From positions 1 through 37,064 of the forward strand of contig CAILNT010000132.1 in assembly GCA_903835655.1 (NCBI GenBank): DNA of 37,064 nucleotides, in the 5' to 3' direction. Below, in pieces: positions 18,280 through 25,633 of the stretch (positions are counted from its first letter, which is position 1; each line of letters begins with the position of its first letter). The notes below the pieces were generated by a model. That model searched no databases. It had not been told where the DNA came from and saw only the letters and a program-made list of their open reading frames with translations. The translations under genes and the position numbers were made by a program. The stretch comes from an uncultured Pseudomonadota bacterium. Its GTDB lineage: Bacteria; Pseudomonadota; Gammaproteobacteria; Burkholderiales; Thiobacillaceae.

Positions 18280-18546
18280 ATGCAAATCTCCATTCCGATC
18301 CACGACCACAGCAACGCCGAGGCCATCTATGCCTTCGACGCACGCGGCATTGCCAAGCGCTTCCGCCACGGCGCGATCTTTGGCGCCCTCGACAGCCTCA
18401 ACTCCGGCGAACGCATGCGCTTCGTCAACGACCATGACCCCATCCCACTCTTGCAGCAGATGCAGGCGCGCTACGGCGACCGGATCGAGGTGAAGTATCT
18501 CGACCGGAGTCCGCAGGGCGTGACCATCGACTTCATCGTCAAGTAA
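18280..18546 (+). CDS. DUF2249 domain protein (first copy)
   Basis: An 88-residue single-domain protein. It has an N-terminal strand, then YAFDARGIAKRFRHGAIFGALDSLNSGERMRFVNDHDPIPLLQQM, then RYGDRIEVKYLDRSPQGVTIDFIVK. The DARG...GE..RFVNDHDP.PLL pattern is the DUF2249 fold, related to TusA/SirA-like proteins but without the TusA catalytic cysteine. ATG 18280 follows GAGG at 18270 and suits the domain boundary. The in-frame extension upstream is out of character. DUF2249 proteins are often found beside hemerythrins and nitric oxide or denitrification genes, as here. A terminator lies directly downstream, so it may be a separate unit from the hemerythrin operon. Confidence 0.85.
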   Translation: MQISIPIHDHSNAEAIYAFDARGIAKRFRHGAIFGALDSLNSGERMRFVNDHDPIPLLQQMQARYGDRIEVKYLDRSPQGVTIDFIVK

Positions 18547-18561
18547 ACGCCGAGAGTGCCC

Positions 18562-18583
18562 AGCGCGGCGTCGCGCTTTTATT
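18562..18583 (+). terminator. rho-independent terminator after the DUF2249 gene
   Basis: AGCGCG, loop GCGT, CGCGCT, followed by TTTATT. A compact 6-base GC stem with a T-rich tail lies 16 bases after the stop codon at 18546. Confidence 0.65.
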
Positions 18584-18746
18584 CGGTCCATCGAGGTGCC
18601 TCGTGAACGCGGTGGCCACCGAGCCGCGACAGCCGGGGGCAGCAGCATGCACGCCAGGGGACGCTTCCTGGCCGCGGCGGTGAACCGGGTGGTGCGCCAC
18701 CCGCACCGACAGACGCTCCATAGTTGAACGACCTGAGGTAATGAAC

Positions 18747-19187
18747 ATGACTGACATTTCACAATTTCTCGGTGCCGACCACACGCATTGCGACGATCTC
18801 TTCGTCGCGGCGGAAAACGCGGTTGCAAGCGCCGACTGGCAGAACGCCCTACCCCACTTCCAGGCTTTCGAGGTTGCCACACTGCACCACTTCATGCGCG
18901 AGGAAGCGCTGCTGTTCCCCGCCTTCGAAGCCCGCACCGGCATGAGCCATGGCCCCACCGCGGTCATGCGCGGGGAGCATGACGAGGTGCGCGAAACATT
19001 ACAGGGCATGGGCCAGGCTCTGACCGAACACGACGCGGAAGCCTATCTGGGCCTGGCGGAAACCCTGCTCATGCTGTTGCGCCAGCACAATCTGAAGGAA
19101 GAGCAGGTCCTCTACCCGATGGCCGACCGGGTCCTGGCCGACACGGCGAGCGAAATGGTGCGCCAGATGGAAGCTCTGCCGGCGTGA
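18747..19187 (+). CDS. hemerythrin HHE-domain protein
   Basis: A 146-residue protein with the pattern of a di-iron four-helix bundle: FLGADHTHCDDLF (helix A His), ATLHHFMREEALLFPAFE (helix B His and Glu), MRGEHDEVRETL (helix C His) and LRQHNLKEEQVLYPMAD (helix D His and Glu). ATG 18747 was preferred to 18741 because GAGG at 18735-18738 sits 8 bases from it rather than 2. Hemerythrin-like proteins bind oxygen or nitric oxide or act in iron-sulfur repair. The next gene starts within its stop (GTGA), so the two are coupled. Context with DUF2249 genes supports a nitrosative or oxygen-stress role. Confidence 0.9.
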   Translation: MTDISQFLGADHTHCDDLFVAAENAVASADWQNALPHFQAFEVATLHHFMREEALLFPAFEARTGMSHGPTAVMRGEHDEVRETLQGMGQALTEHDAEAYLGLAETLLMLLRQHNLKEEQVLYPMADRVLADTASEMVRQMEALPA

Positions 19188-19477
19188 ACGACGGCAACCA
19201 CGAGGGGAACGCCGGCGTTGTCGGCGTTGCAACGCCGAGACTGGTCGATGCCCGCTGGCTAGAACCGCCAGAACCCATGGAACGGGTACTGGCCGCACTC
19301 GATGCCTTACCTCCGGGCCACGGCCTACGTTTTCTGATCCATCGCGAGCCACTCCCGCTGTACGGCATATTGCAACACCGGGGGTATCGGCATCGTGTGC
19401 AAAGGCTGGAGGACGGCTGCTTCGAGGTATTCGTCGAGGCGATCACCGCCCCCGACACGGGAAATCGGCATGGCTGA
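19184..19477 (+). CDS. DUF2249 domain protein (second copy)
   Basis: A 97-residue protein starting at GTG 19184 inside the hemerythrin stop. The core LVDARWLEPPEPMERVLAAL, LPPGHGLRFLIHREPLPLYG and FEVFVEA resembles DUF2249 proteins. It has a glycine/asparagine-rich N-terminal extension not seen in the first copy at 18280, and the two are clearly diverged. It overlaps the following membrane-protein gene by 8 bases. The set is likely one transcript that provides a small soluble partner for the hemerythrin or the membrane protein. Confidence 0.8.
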   Translation: MNDGNHEGNAGVVGVATPRLVDARWLEPPEPMERVLAALDALPPGHGLRFLIHREPLPLYGILQHRGYRHRVQRLEDGCFEVFVEAITAPDTGNRHG

Positions 19478-20756
19478 AATGGGTCTGTCCTACGAACAAG
19501 CCCCACCCTTTGCCGCGCCGCTGAGATTTTTCCTGGTGGCCCCCCTCTTCCTCCTGCTCGCCACGGCACTCGCCCTGTTTCTGCCCGGGTGGCAGAGCGA
19601 CCGCTGGTCGCCCGTAACCCTGGCCTTGACGCATTTGATCACCCTGGGCTACCTCGCCATGGTCATGTTCGGCGCATTGTTGCAAATGTTGCCGGTCGTA
19701 CTGGGCGCGCCGGTGCCAGCGGTGCGTTTGGTCGCCTGGCTTGGCCTGCTCGGTCTGCTTTGCGGCACTCCCAGCCTGGCACTCGGCTTCCTGCAAGGTG
19801 AAGCGCGCTGGCTGTATGCGGGCATGCTGTTTCTGGGTGTGGGGTTGACGCCTGGCCTCGCAGCCTTCGCTCTCAGCCTGGTTCGAACCAGCGCGACGCA
19901 GGTCGCCTGGCCGATCCGCCAGGCGATACTCTCCTTGCTGGTCGCTTTGGCGCTGGGCATCGCACTGGCCGGTGGAATGGCAGGACTTTGGCCGTTGTCG
20001 ACGCCCTCCGAGCTGACTACGCTGCACATGGCCTGGGGTCTCGTCGGCTGGGTGCTGATTCTGGTCATCGGCCTGGCCTATCAGGTCGTGCCGATATTAC
20101 AGATCACCCCGGCTTACCCGGCCCGACTCAGCCGCTGGCTGACCTGGATCATGCTGGCCGGTTTGCTGCTCTTTTCCGGATCGCCTCTGCCCGCCGTGGG
20201 TGGGACCGCCAGCCGAAGCGGTGTCCTGCTGATATGCACGGCCTGCGCCGGATTCGCACTCGCAACCCTGCGAATTCAGTCACAACGCCGCCGCAAATTG
20301 GCTGACGTCACGCTGGACTTCTGGCGCCTGGGCATGGCCTGTCTGGTCGCGCTAGCGCTGTTCGCGCCACTGCTTTCCTGGCTGCCAGGCGCCTGGCAAG
20401 ACCCGGCACTGATCAGCCTTGGCATGCTCTTCATGCTGGGTTTCGCGGCCTCGGTAGTCAGCGGCATGCTGTACAAGATCGTGCCGTTTCTAGCCTGGTT
20501 TCACCTCAAGACCCAGACCGGCGCCAAGGTGTCCGCCATACCGAACATGAAAGAAATGATCCCGGACAGGCTGGCGCGACTTCACTTCCGCTTACACCTG
20601 GCTGCGCTGTTACTGCTGCTGCCCGCGCCATTTCTACCGAAATCCGCGGCCGCCCCTGGCTTGTTCCTGCTGGCGGCAGGTGCCCTCCGGCAGGAGCTGA
20701 ATCTGCTGCACGCCAGACGATTGTTTCTGCGTTTCGGCGGCCGCCTCGGAGTGTAG
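19470..20756 (+). CDS. polytopic membrane protein, heme-copper-oxidase-subunit-I-like or NnrS-like
   Basis: A 428-residue membrane protein with about 12 hydrophobic helices. ATG 19470 was chosen because translation upstream is hydrophilic and shadows the DUF2249 gene, and the conserved hydrophobic start (LRFFLVAPLFLLLATALALF) follows it. Histidines inside helices occur in ALTHLITLGYLAMVMFGALL then QMLPVV, and in TTLHMAWGLVGWVLILVIGL then AYQVVP. A third helix ends MLYKIVPFLAWFHLK. This His/Gln-Pro pattern recalls heme-binding helices of CcoN-like and NnrS-like proteins, but I cannot assign the family firmly. Coupled to DUF2249 and hemerythrin genes, it is probably a nitrogen-oxide-related membrane protein, perhaps heme-binding. 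Confidence 0.65.
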   Translation: MAEMGLSYEQAPPFAAPLRFFLVAPLFLLLATALALFLPGWQSDRWSPVTLALTHLITLGYLAMVMFGALLQMLPVVLGAPVPAVRLVAWLGLLGLLCGTPSLALGFLQGEARWLYAGMLFLGVGLTPGLAAFALSLVRTSATQVAWPIRQAILSLLVALALGIALAGGMAGLWPLSTPSELTTLHMAWGLVGWVLILVIGLAYQVVPILQITPAYPARLSRWLTWIMLAGLLLFSGSPLPAVGGTASRSGVLLICTACAGFALATLRIQSQRRRKLADVTLDFWRLGMACLVALALFAPLLSWLPGAWQDPALISLGMLFMLGFAASVVSGMLYKIVPFLAWFHLKTQTGAKVSAIPNMKEMIPDRLARLHFRLHLAALLLLLPAPFLPKSAAAPGLFLLAAGALRQELNLLHARRLFLRFGGRLGV

Positions 20757-20888
20757 CGTCCACGAAGAATACCGGCAGGTGCTACCGACCCGTCGCACGC
20801 CCCATCTCACCGGGCGCCGAAGTGGTCCCGGAACAGCAAGTTGAAGCCTCCGATTAACGGGCATGACGAGTAAGCCGCCCGCGGATGA

Positions 20889-20918
20889 TGAACGTCGCGC
20901 GTCGCTTTGCGACGTTCA
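20889..20918. promoter_or_regulatory. strong inverted repeat upstream of the V-ATPase-like gene
   Basis: TGAACGTCGC and GCGACGTTCA, perfect 10-base arms with a 10-base loop. It lies about 130 bases after the previous gene and 100 bases before ATG 21021. No U-run follows, so it is either an operator or a leader hairpin. Confidence 0.45.
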
Positions 20919-20948
20919 CACTAATGCACGCTCCGATGCGCTATATGA

Positions 20949-20963
20949 TGTGGGCATCCCACA
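20949..20963. promoter_or_regulatory. short palindrome near a TATATG element
   Basis: TGTGGG-CAT-CCCACA, directly after CTATATGA, which could be a -10 element. This is a candidate operator in the promoter region of the V-ATPase-like gene. The remaining 264-base gap shows no other clear signal. Confidence 0.3.
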
Positions 20964-21020
20964 CGGCCTCCCGAACTCGATAGGTCTTGGCACTGACCCG
21001 GGAGTCGCGAGGAATACGAG

Positions 21021-22835
21021 ATGGCGATGAGGCCCGCCCAGGCGAAGTGGTTCGAGACTTATGTCCCGCGCGACCACACGGTGCGAGCCACCGCTGTGTT
21101 AGCCAACACCGGCGTGGTGCAACTGGAACTGGACCCACGCCTGGAAGAAACACCAGACCCGGAGCGCCTGCGCTTCTTTCTCGACCGTTTCAAGGCTCTG
21201 GCGGCGGAACATGGCGACGACCTGCCCGTTGGGGCTGTGCATGCTACCGCCCTGATCGGCGACTCCACGCGCATCGCCAACCACGCACTGCACCTCATGC
21301 GCGTCTGGAGCGCGCGCGTGGACTACACCCGTGAGCAACTCGCGCAATTGCGCGCCGAACATGACCATATACTGCTGCTGGTGGAATGCCTGGAAGCCAT
21401 GCACCCGGCCGGGCTCGACCTGGAGGGTGTATTCCGGGAAACCCGTTTCCTGTGCAAATGCCTTTTTGCCTGCCCGCATGGCCACGAGCTGCCCCCGGAA
21501 CTGCGCGGCGTAGTGGAACGCGTCGCGCATGGCCCGCAGCACGTCTTTCTGTATTTCGTTGGTGCGCCAGAGCAACGCGACTCGGTCGGTCGCCTCGTGG
21601 TGGAAGCCGCATGCGAGCAGGTAGGAATTCCAGCTTGGTTAGCGGGCGACCATGCCCAGCAGAAACGCCTGTTGCGGGCACAACTAGCGGACCACGCCCA
21701 TGCGATCGCGCAGGAGGATGCCAAGTTTCGCGCCTTGAAAAAGGACGCCGAGGTGGCCGAGGCGCGCGCTAATGTGGAAACCCTCTGCTGGTACTTGGAG
21801 CATGCACCCAACACACTGGGCGAGCACAAGCTCTGCCATGTCACCGGATGGACCACCTGCATCGACCCGCAACGCCTGCAACAGGCGCTGAACGAGGCAG
21901 GAATCACGGCAATGGTGCGGTTTCCCAAACCGCCTGTCACGGCTACCGCGCCGGTCGCGCTGCTCGATGCCTGGTGGGCACGCCCGTTTCGGCCGCTGCT
22001 GGCCATGTGGGGCACACCAGGCAGCATGGAAGTGGATCCGACAGGCATACTGGCGGTGGTGGTGCCACTGTTGTTCGGCTATATGTTCCCGGATGTGGGC
22101 CATGGCCTTGTGCTTGCGCTGTTCGCGGCAAGCGTCTGGAAACGCTGGCCGCAGTTTCGTTTTCTCCTACCCTGCGGCGTCTCCGGTATGGTCTTCGGCG
22201 TCCTGTTCGGCGATGTCTTCGGCTTCGACGGTTTGCTGCCCGCCCTCTGGCTGAAGCCATTGCAATACCCACTGGCGGTGCTGGTGGTGCCCATGGTGTT
22301 CGGGGTAATGCTGATGCTTCTGGGCTTGGCGTTTTCCTGTGTGGCCGCAATCTGGCGTGGTGAACTGCGCGCCTGGGTCTGGCTGGATGGAGCCCTGTTG
22401 CTGATGTACGCGGCCGCGTTGGTGGGAGTGTTCTTGCCGGCAGCGTTCTGGCTGGCCGCCCTGGGACTATTTCAGTATTTCCTGGGAACGCTGGTGCTTG
22501 AACGCCACCCCCGCGCCCTGCTCGGCGCGCTGGGACGATTGCTGCTGTCCGCCTTCGAGCTGGCGATGAACACACTCTCCTTCGCCCGCGTCGGCGCCTT
22601 CGCCCTGGGTCACGCAGCCTTGTCGCTGGCGATCATGACCATGGCGAACTCATTAGGGAATCCCGTGGCGGTGGCTCTTGCGCTGCTGCTTGGCAACCTG
22701 CTCGGACTGGTGCTGGAGGCCCTGCTGGTTTACGTGCAGACCACGCGACTGGTGCTGTTTGAGTTCTTCACACGCTTTCTGCGCGAAGAGGGAAGACTGT
22801 TCAGCCCACTACGACAGCAAAGAGGACGAGTTTAG
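21021..22835 (+). CDS. orphan V-type ATPase 116-kDa subunit family protein (subunit I/a)
   Basis: A 604-residue protein. The first half (about 1-310) is soluble and rich in coiled-coil (VDYTREQLAQLRAEHDHILL; DAKFRALKKDAEVAEARANV). The second half (about 340-590) has seven or so membrane helices. The junction RPFRPLLAMWGTPGSMEVDP then TGILAVVVPLLFGYMFPDVG is the hallmark of V/A-ATPase subunit I, which forms the stator and proton half-channels. The C-terminal helices contain SAFELAMNTLSFARVGAFAL, with the conserved functional arginine in the S-F-A-R-V-G motif. It is shorter than eukaryotic a-subunits but normal for bacteria. No other V-ATPase subunit is encoded nearby, which is odd. A GAGGAATACGAG stretch precedes the ATG. 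Confidence 0.85.
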   Translation: MAMRPAQAKWFETYVPRDHTVRATAVLANTGVVQLELDPRLEETPDPERLRFFLDRFKALAAEHGDDLPVGAVHATALIGDSTRIANHALHLMRVWSARVDYTREQLAQLRAEHDHILLLVECLEAMHPAGLDLEGVFRETRFLCKCLFACPHGHELPPELRGVVERVAHGPQHVFLYFVGAPEQRDSVGRLVVEAACEQVGIPAWLAGDHAQQKRLLRAQLADHAHAIAQEDAKFRALKKDAEVAEARANVETLCWYLEHAPNTLGEHKLCHVTGWTTCIDPQRLQQALNEAGITAMVRFPKPPVTATAPVALLDAWWARPFRPLLAMWGTPGSMEVDPTGILAVVVPLLFGYMFPDVGHGLVLALFAASVWKRWPQFRFLLPCGVSGMVFGVLFGDVFGFDGLLPALWLKPLQYPLAVLVVPMVFGVMLMLLGLAFSCVAAIWRGELRAWVWLDGALLLMYAAALVGVFLPAAFWLAALGLFQYFLGTLVLERHPRALLGALGRLLLSAFELAMNTLSFARVGAFALGHAALSLAIMTMANSLGNPVAVALALLLGNLLGLVLEALLVYVQTTRLVLFEFFTRFLREEGRLFSPLRQQRGRV

Positions 22836-22860
22836 GGCATCACTGAACCGCCAGAGGGAG

Positions 22861-22867
22861 TACCTCT
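22861..22867 (+). promoter_or_regulatory. single NarL-type heptamer
   Basis: TACCTCT matches the NarL heptamer consensus TACYYMT. It lies 80 bases upstream of the paired site at 22947. Single heptamers occur by chance, so it counts only with the paired site. Confidence 0.3.
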
Positions 22868-22946
22868 TATTCCCCATGGGGATGCAGAACCGCCGGACCA
22901 GCTTGCCCATATCAATGCAAAACAATGGGTTACATAGGCACAGACC

Positions 22947-22962
22947 TACCCATTAAGGAGTA
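22947..22962. promoter_or_regulatory. perfect 7-2-7 NarL/NarP-type binding site
   Basis: TACCCAT, spacer TA, AGGAGTA (reverse complement TACTCCT). Both heptamers fit TACYYMT exactly and are arranged as the inverted 7-2-7 repeat bound by NarL and NarP. It lies 249 bases before the FmdE-like gene in a 375-base intergenic region that otherwise shows no gene. narX and narL are encoded 6 kb away. Confidence 0.6.
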
Positions 22963-23210
22963 TCCCCGGTATTTTCCGGAGCCGGACGCCCCTGGCGCAT
23001 ATTTCCCCTTTCCTTACACTGTCCGCGGACGAATTCTGAATGCTAGGATTTTGCGATCCGCGAGGCCAGCCACCGCTCCATCAACCTGAAACCTGAACGC
23101 CACGAATTCCACGAGCAGCCGCAATAACTCGTCCGCTTCATGAACATGGCCGGCGCCTGAAATCGCCCCACGCGGGCGCTGCCCTCTACCGCAATGACCA
23201 AGGAACCAAC

Positions 23211-23888
23211 ATGGCCTTTCCCGATTTCTTTGAGCAGGTGCCGAGCCTCACGTTGTGCGACCCGTTGGCGGACATGCTCGGCGCATCGACGGACGGCATC
23301 CTCGAATACCGCTACGCCGATGCGGTCAGGTTGGCCGGCCATTCCTGCCCGACCGTAGCGGGCGCCTGGCTGATGGCAAGCCACGCGCTGCTGGCGTTGT
23401 ACCCGGATGACACCCAGGGGCAGAAGGATTTCGGCGAGTCGCCGCGCCGCCTGCCGGAGCGCGGCAACTTTTGCGTCGAACTGCGCGCCACGCAGGATGC
23501 TGGCACAGCCGGTGTGGTTGCCTCCGTGCTCGGCTTGATCACTGGTGCGGCCGGCGAGGGCGGTTTCAAGGGAATTGTCGGCCACCAGATTCGTCGTGAC
23601 TTGCTCAAATTCGGCGTTGCCCTCGACGCCGATGTGCGCATAACTCGAATCGATACCGGCGCGGCCGTGCTGCTCGACTACAAACCGGAGGCTGTGCCGC
23701 CCTCGCCCGAAATGCCGGCCTTGATGGCGCGTGTGGTCGGGGGTGTTGCCGACGAACGGGAGCGCCTGCAATTCGCCGGGCTCTGGCAAGATCGAGTGCG
23801 CCGCATCTTGCTGCAACATGCGGCCGACCCGGCACTGTTGATGGTGCGCGCTACGTATCCGGATCACGACGCCATGCGTCGCGAATGA
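23211..23888 (+). CDS. FmdE-like protein
   Basis: A 225-residue soluble protein. The segment YADAVRLAGHSCPTVAGAWL then MASHALLALYPDD resembles the FmdE domain (formylmethanofuran dehydrogenase subunit E family), in which a His and a Cys sit at the start of a helix (GH-x-CP). ERGNFCVELRATQDAGTAGV and AGEGGFKGIVGHQIRRDLLK follow. FmdE proteins associate with molybdenum enzymes but many family members are of unknown role, and methanofuran chemistry is not implied here. ATG 23211 has AAGGA seven bases upstream. The upstream NarL-type site and nearby molybdoenzyme genes suggest a role in nitrate or molybdenum metabolism. The gene converges with the lysR gene, 24 bases apart. Confidence 0.65.
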   Translation: MAFPDFFEQVPSLTLCDPLADMLGASTDGILEYRYADAVRLAGHSCPTVAGAWLMASHALLALYPDDTQGQKDFGESPRRLPERGNFCVELRATQDAGTAGVVASVLGLITGAAGEGGFKGIVGHQIRRDLLKFGVALDADVRITRIDTGAAVLLDYKPEAVPPSPEMPALMARVVGGVADERERLQFAGLWQDRVRRILLQHAADPALLMVRATYPDHDAMRRE

Positions 23889-23912
23889 GCCCCATGCTTG
23901 GCGCGCAGCCGG

Positions 23913-24764
23913 CTATCGGTTTCTTTCCTCGGCACCGAGTGAGCGCAGTCTTTGCACAGCCCGAGCCAGATGCGCCTCGTCACGATCGACAGGGAAGACC
24001 ATGTAAGCGGGCAGTGTGATGAGGGGGCTTTCGTGTACCCGCCACAGCACCCCCTGCTCGATCGAATCACGTACCGTGCGCAGTGGCAGAAAAGCCGAAC
24101 CACCCCGCGATTGCATCAGCCGTAGCCCGATCAAGCCGATGTTGGCGATACGGGCGGGCGTCTCCAGACCAGGAAAGCGTGCACCGAATTGAGCATGGAA
24201 CTCCGCGCCCCAATCCACGTGTATGTAGTCAGGATCCGGCCAGGGGTGTTCCGGCGTACTACTGACCAGCACCATGGATTCGTCGAACAGGTGTTCGACA
24301 GCCAAACCAGGCCGGCTCTCCGGCGTGTACATGACGCCGATGTCGATGGTGCCCTGCACCAATCCTTGCATGATGCCCTCCTCGAAACCGAGCTCCAGCC
24401 GCAGTGAAACATCGGGAACTTCGCTGCGCATCCAATCGACCCAGCGCGGCAGGAAGTCCTCCCACAAGGCGCTGCGCCCGCTCAGGGTCAATCCGCCGAC
24501 GAAGCCGCTGGGCAGGCTGACTTCATGCCTGGCCTGTTCCAGGGTGCGCACCAGCGTCTTCGCGTGGCGCAGGAAGCGCTGCCCAGCCGCGGTGAGTTCC
24601 GCGCCGCCGCGCCCGCGCCGGAACAGGCGCGCGCCCATCCGCGACTCCAGGGTCTGGATGCGGGCGCTGACGGTGGATTGGGTGATGTGCAAACGCGCAG
24701 CCGCGCCGACGAAGTTGCCCGCAGCCACCACGGCCAGGAAGGTGCGCGCGAACTCGATATCCAT
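23913..24764 (-). CDS. LysR-family transcriptional regulator
   Basis: A 283-residue regulator. The N-terminal winged helix is typical (IEFARTFLAVVAAGNFVGAA, LHITQSTVSARIQTLESRMG, ARLFRRGRGGAELTAAGQRF). The C-terminal effector domain has two Rossmann-like lobes (EGIMQGLVQGTIDIGVMYTP; MQSRGGSAFLPLRTV). ATG 24764 is chosen over 24776 because GGGGGC lies 4-9 bases before it. It is divergent from the HPP-molybdoenzyme operon across a short AT-rich intergenic region, the usual LysR arrangement, so it likely controls that operon and itself. The inducer is not visible. Confidence 0.92.
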   Translation of the reverse strand: MDIEFARTFLAVVAAGNFVGAAARLHITQSTVSARIQTLESRMGARLFRRGRGGAELTAAGQRFLRHAKTLVRTLEQARHEVSLPSGFVGGLTLSGRSALWEDFLPRWVDWMRSEVPDVSLRLELGFEEGIMQGLVQGTIDIGVMYTPESRPGLAVEHLFDESMVLVSSTPEHPWPDPDYIHVDWGAEFHAQFGARFPGLETPARIANIGLIGLRLMQSRGGSAFLPLRTVRDSIEQGVLWRVHESPLITLPAYMVFPVDRDEAHLARAVQRLRSLGAEERNR

Positions 24765-24827
24765 GTATGCCCCCATGTATTTAATAACACGATACTTAAC
24801 ATCAATATATGTCGCTTGTTGAATATT

Positions 24828-24845
24828 AGTTTACGCTCATAAACT
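24828..24845. promoter_or_regulatory. LysR-box candidate
   Basis: AGTTTA, 6-base spacer CGCTCA, TAAACT. This is an interrupted palindrome compatible with the LysR T-N11-A rule (for example T30 to A42 of this stretch, counting from 24801). It lies in the AT-rich divergent promoter, 33 bases upstream of the HPP gene start. Confidence 0.45.
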
Positions 24846-24877
24846 GATTTCACCCCACATCTACCCAGGCGAATAGC

Positions 24878-25633
24878 ATGAATGTCCTCGACAAATGGAG
24901 TCGCTGGCTCGGAGACGACCCGCATCCTGCCAGCCATATGGAAAAGCTGCTTTCCGCCCTGGGCGCCTTCCTCGGCATACTCGGGGTGCTGGTTATCAGC
25001 CACGGAATTCTGGGTCCACAGGGAACCGCGCTGATCGTCACCTCCATGGGAGCCTCCGCGGTGCTCCTTTTCGCCGCGCCACACAGCCCTTTTTCACAAC
25101 CCTGGCCGGTTCTGGGAGGGCACATGATCTCTTCTGCCATCGGCATCACCTGTGCCCTGCTCATCCACGACACCCTGGTAGCCGCAGCGGTGGCGGTGGC
25201 CTTGGCCATTGCCGCGATGTACTACCTGCGTTGCCTGCATCCACCGGGTGGAGCAGCAGCCCTGGCTGTGGTGATGGGTGGGGAAGTGGTGCATTCATTG
25301 GGCTACGCCTATCTGGTTACCCCGCTGTTGCTCAATGTGTTGGCGCTGTTGACCGTTGCCATGATCTTCAACGCCCCCTTCCCGCACCGTCGCTATCCAT
25401 TCTGGCTGGCTCGACTAGGCCAAGCGGCGGATACGTCCGAACCGGAAAAATCGTCCCTGATTGCCTATGACGACCTGGTCTACGCCCTATCCCGGATCGA
25501 CTCCTTCATCGACGTTACGGAAGAGGATCTGCTACGGATATACCAACTGGCAAGCTCCCATGCGCACACCTCCTCGACTCCGGTGGCAGCCGCCGGTGGC
25601 CAGGTCCGCTCGACGAACCCCACGACACGATGA
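24878..25633 (+). CDS. HPP-family membrane protein
   Basis: A 251-residue protein with the HPP motif: CLHPPGGAAALAVVMGG near residues 118-134. It has four or five membrane segments (LLSALGAFLGILGVLVISHG; GTALIVTSMGASAVLLFAA; MISSAIGITCALLIHD; AVAVALAIAAMYYL; LLLNVLALLTVAMIF). A hydrophilic C-terminal tail has DLVYALSRIDSFIDVTEEDL. Some HPP proteins in cyanobacteria and plastids transport nitrite, and others are uncharacterised. The stop overlaps the molybdoenzyme start (ATGA at 25630), so the two are translationally coupled. This makes an anion-import-plus-reduction unit a sensible hypothesis, not a demonstrated one. Confidence 0.88.
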   Translation: MNVLDKWSRWLGDDPHPASHMEKLLSALGAFLGILGVLVISHGILGPQGTALIVTSMGASAVLLFAAPHSPFSQPWPVLGGHMISSAIGITCALLIHDTLVAAAVAVALAIAAMYYLRCLHPPGGAAALAVVMGGEVVHSLGYAYLVTPLLLNVLALLTVAMIFNAPFPHRRYPFWLARLGQAADTSEPEKSSLIAYDDLVYALSRIDSFIDVTEEDLLRIYQLASSHAHTSSTPVAAAGGQVRSTNPTTR

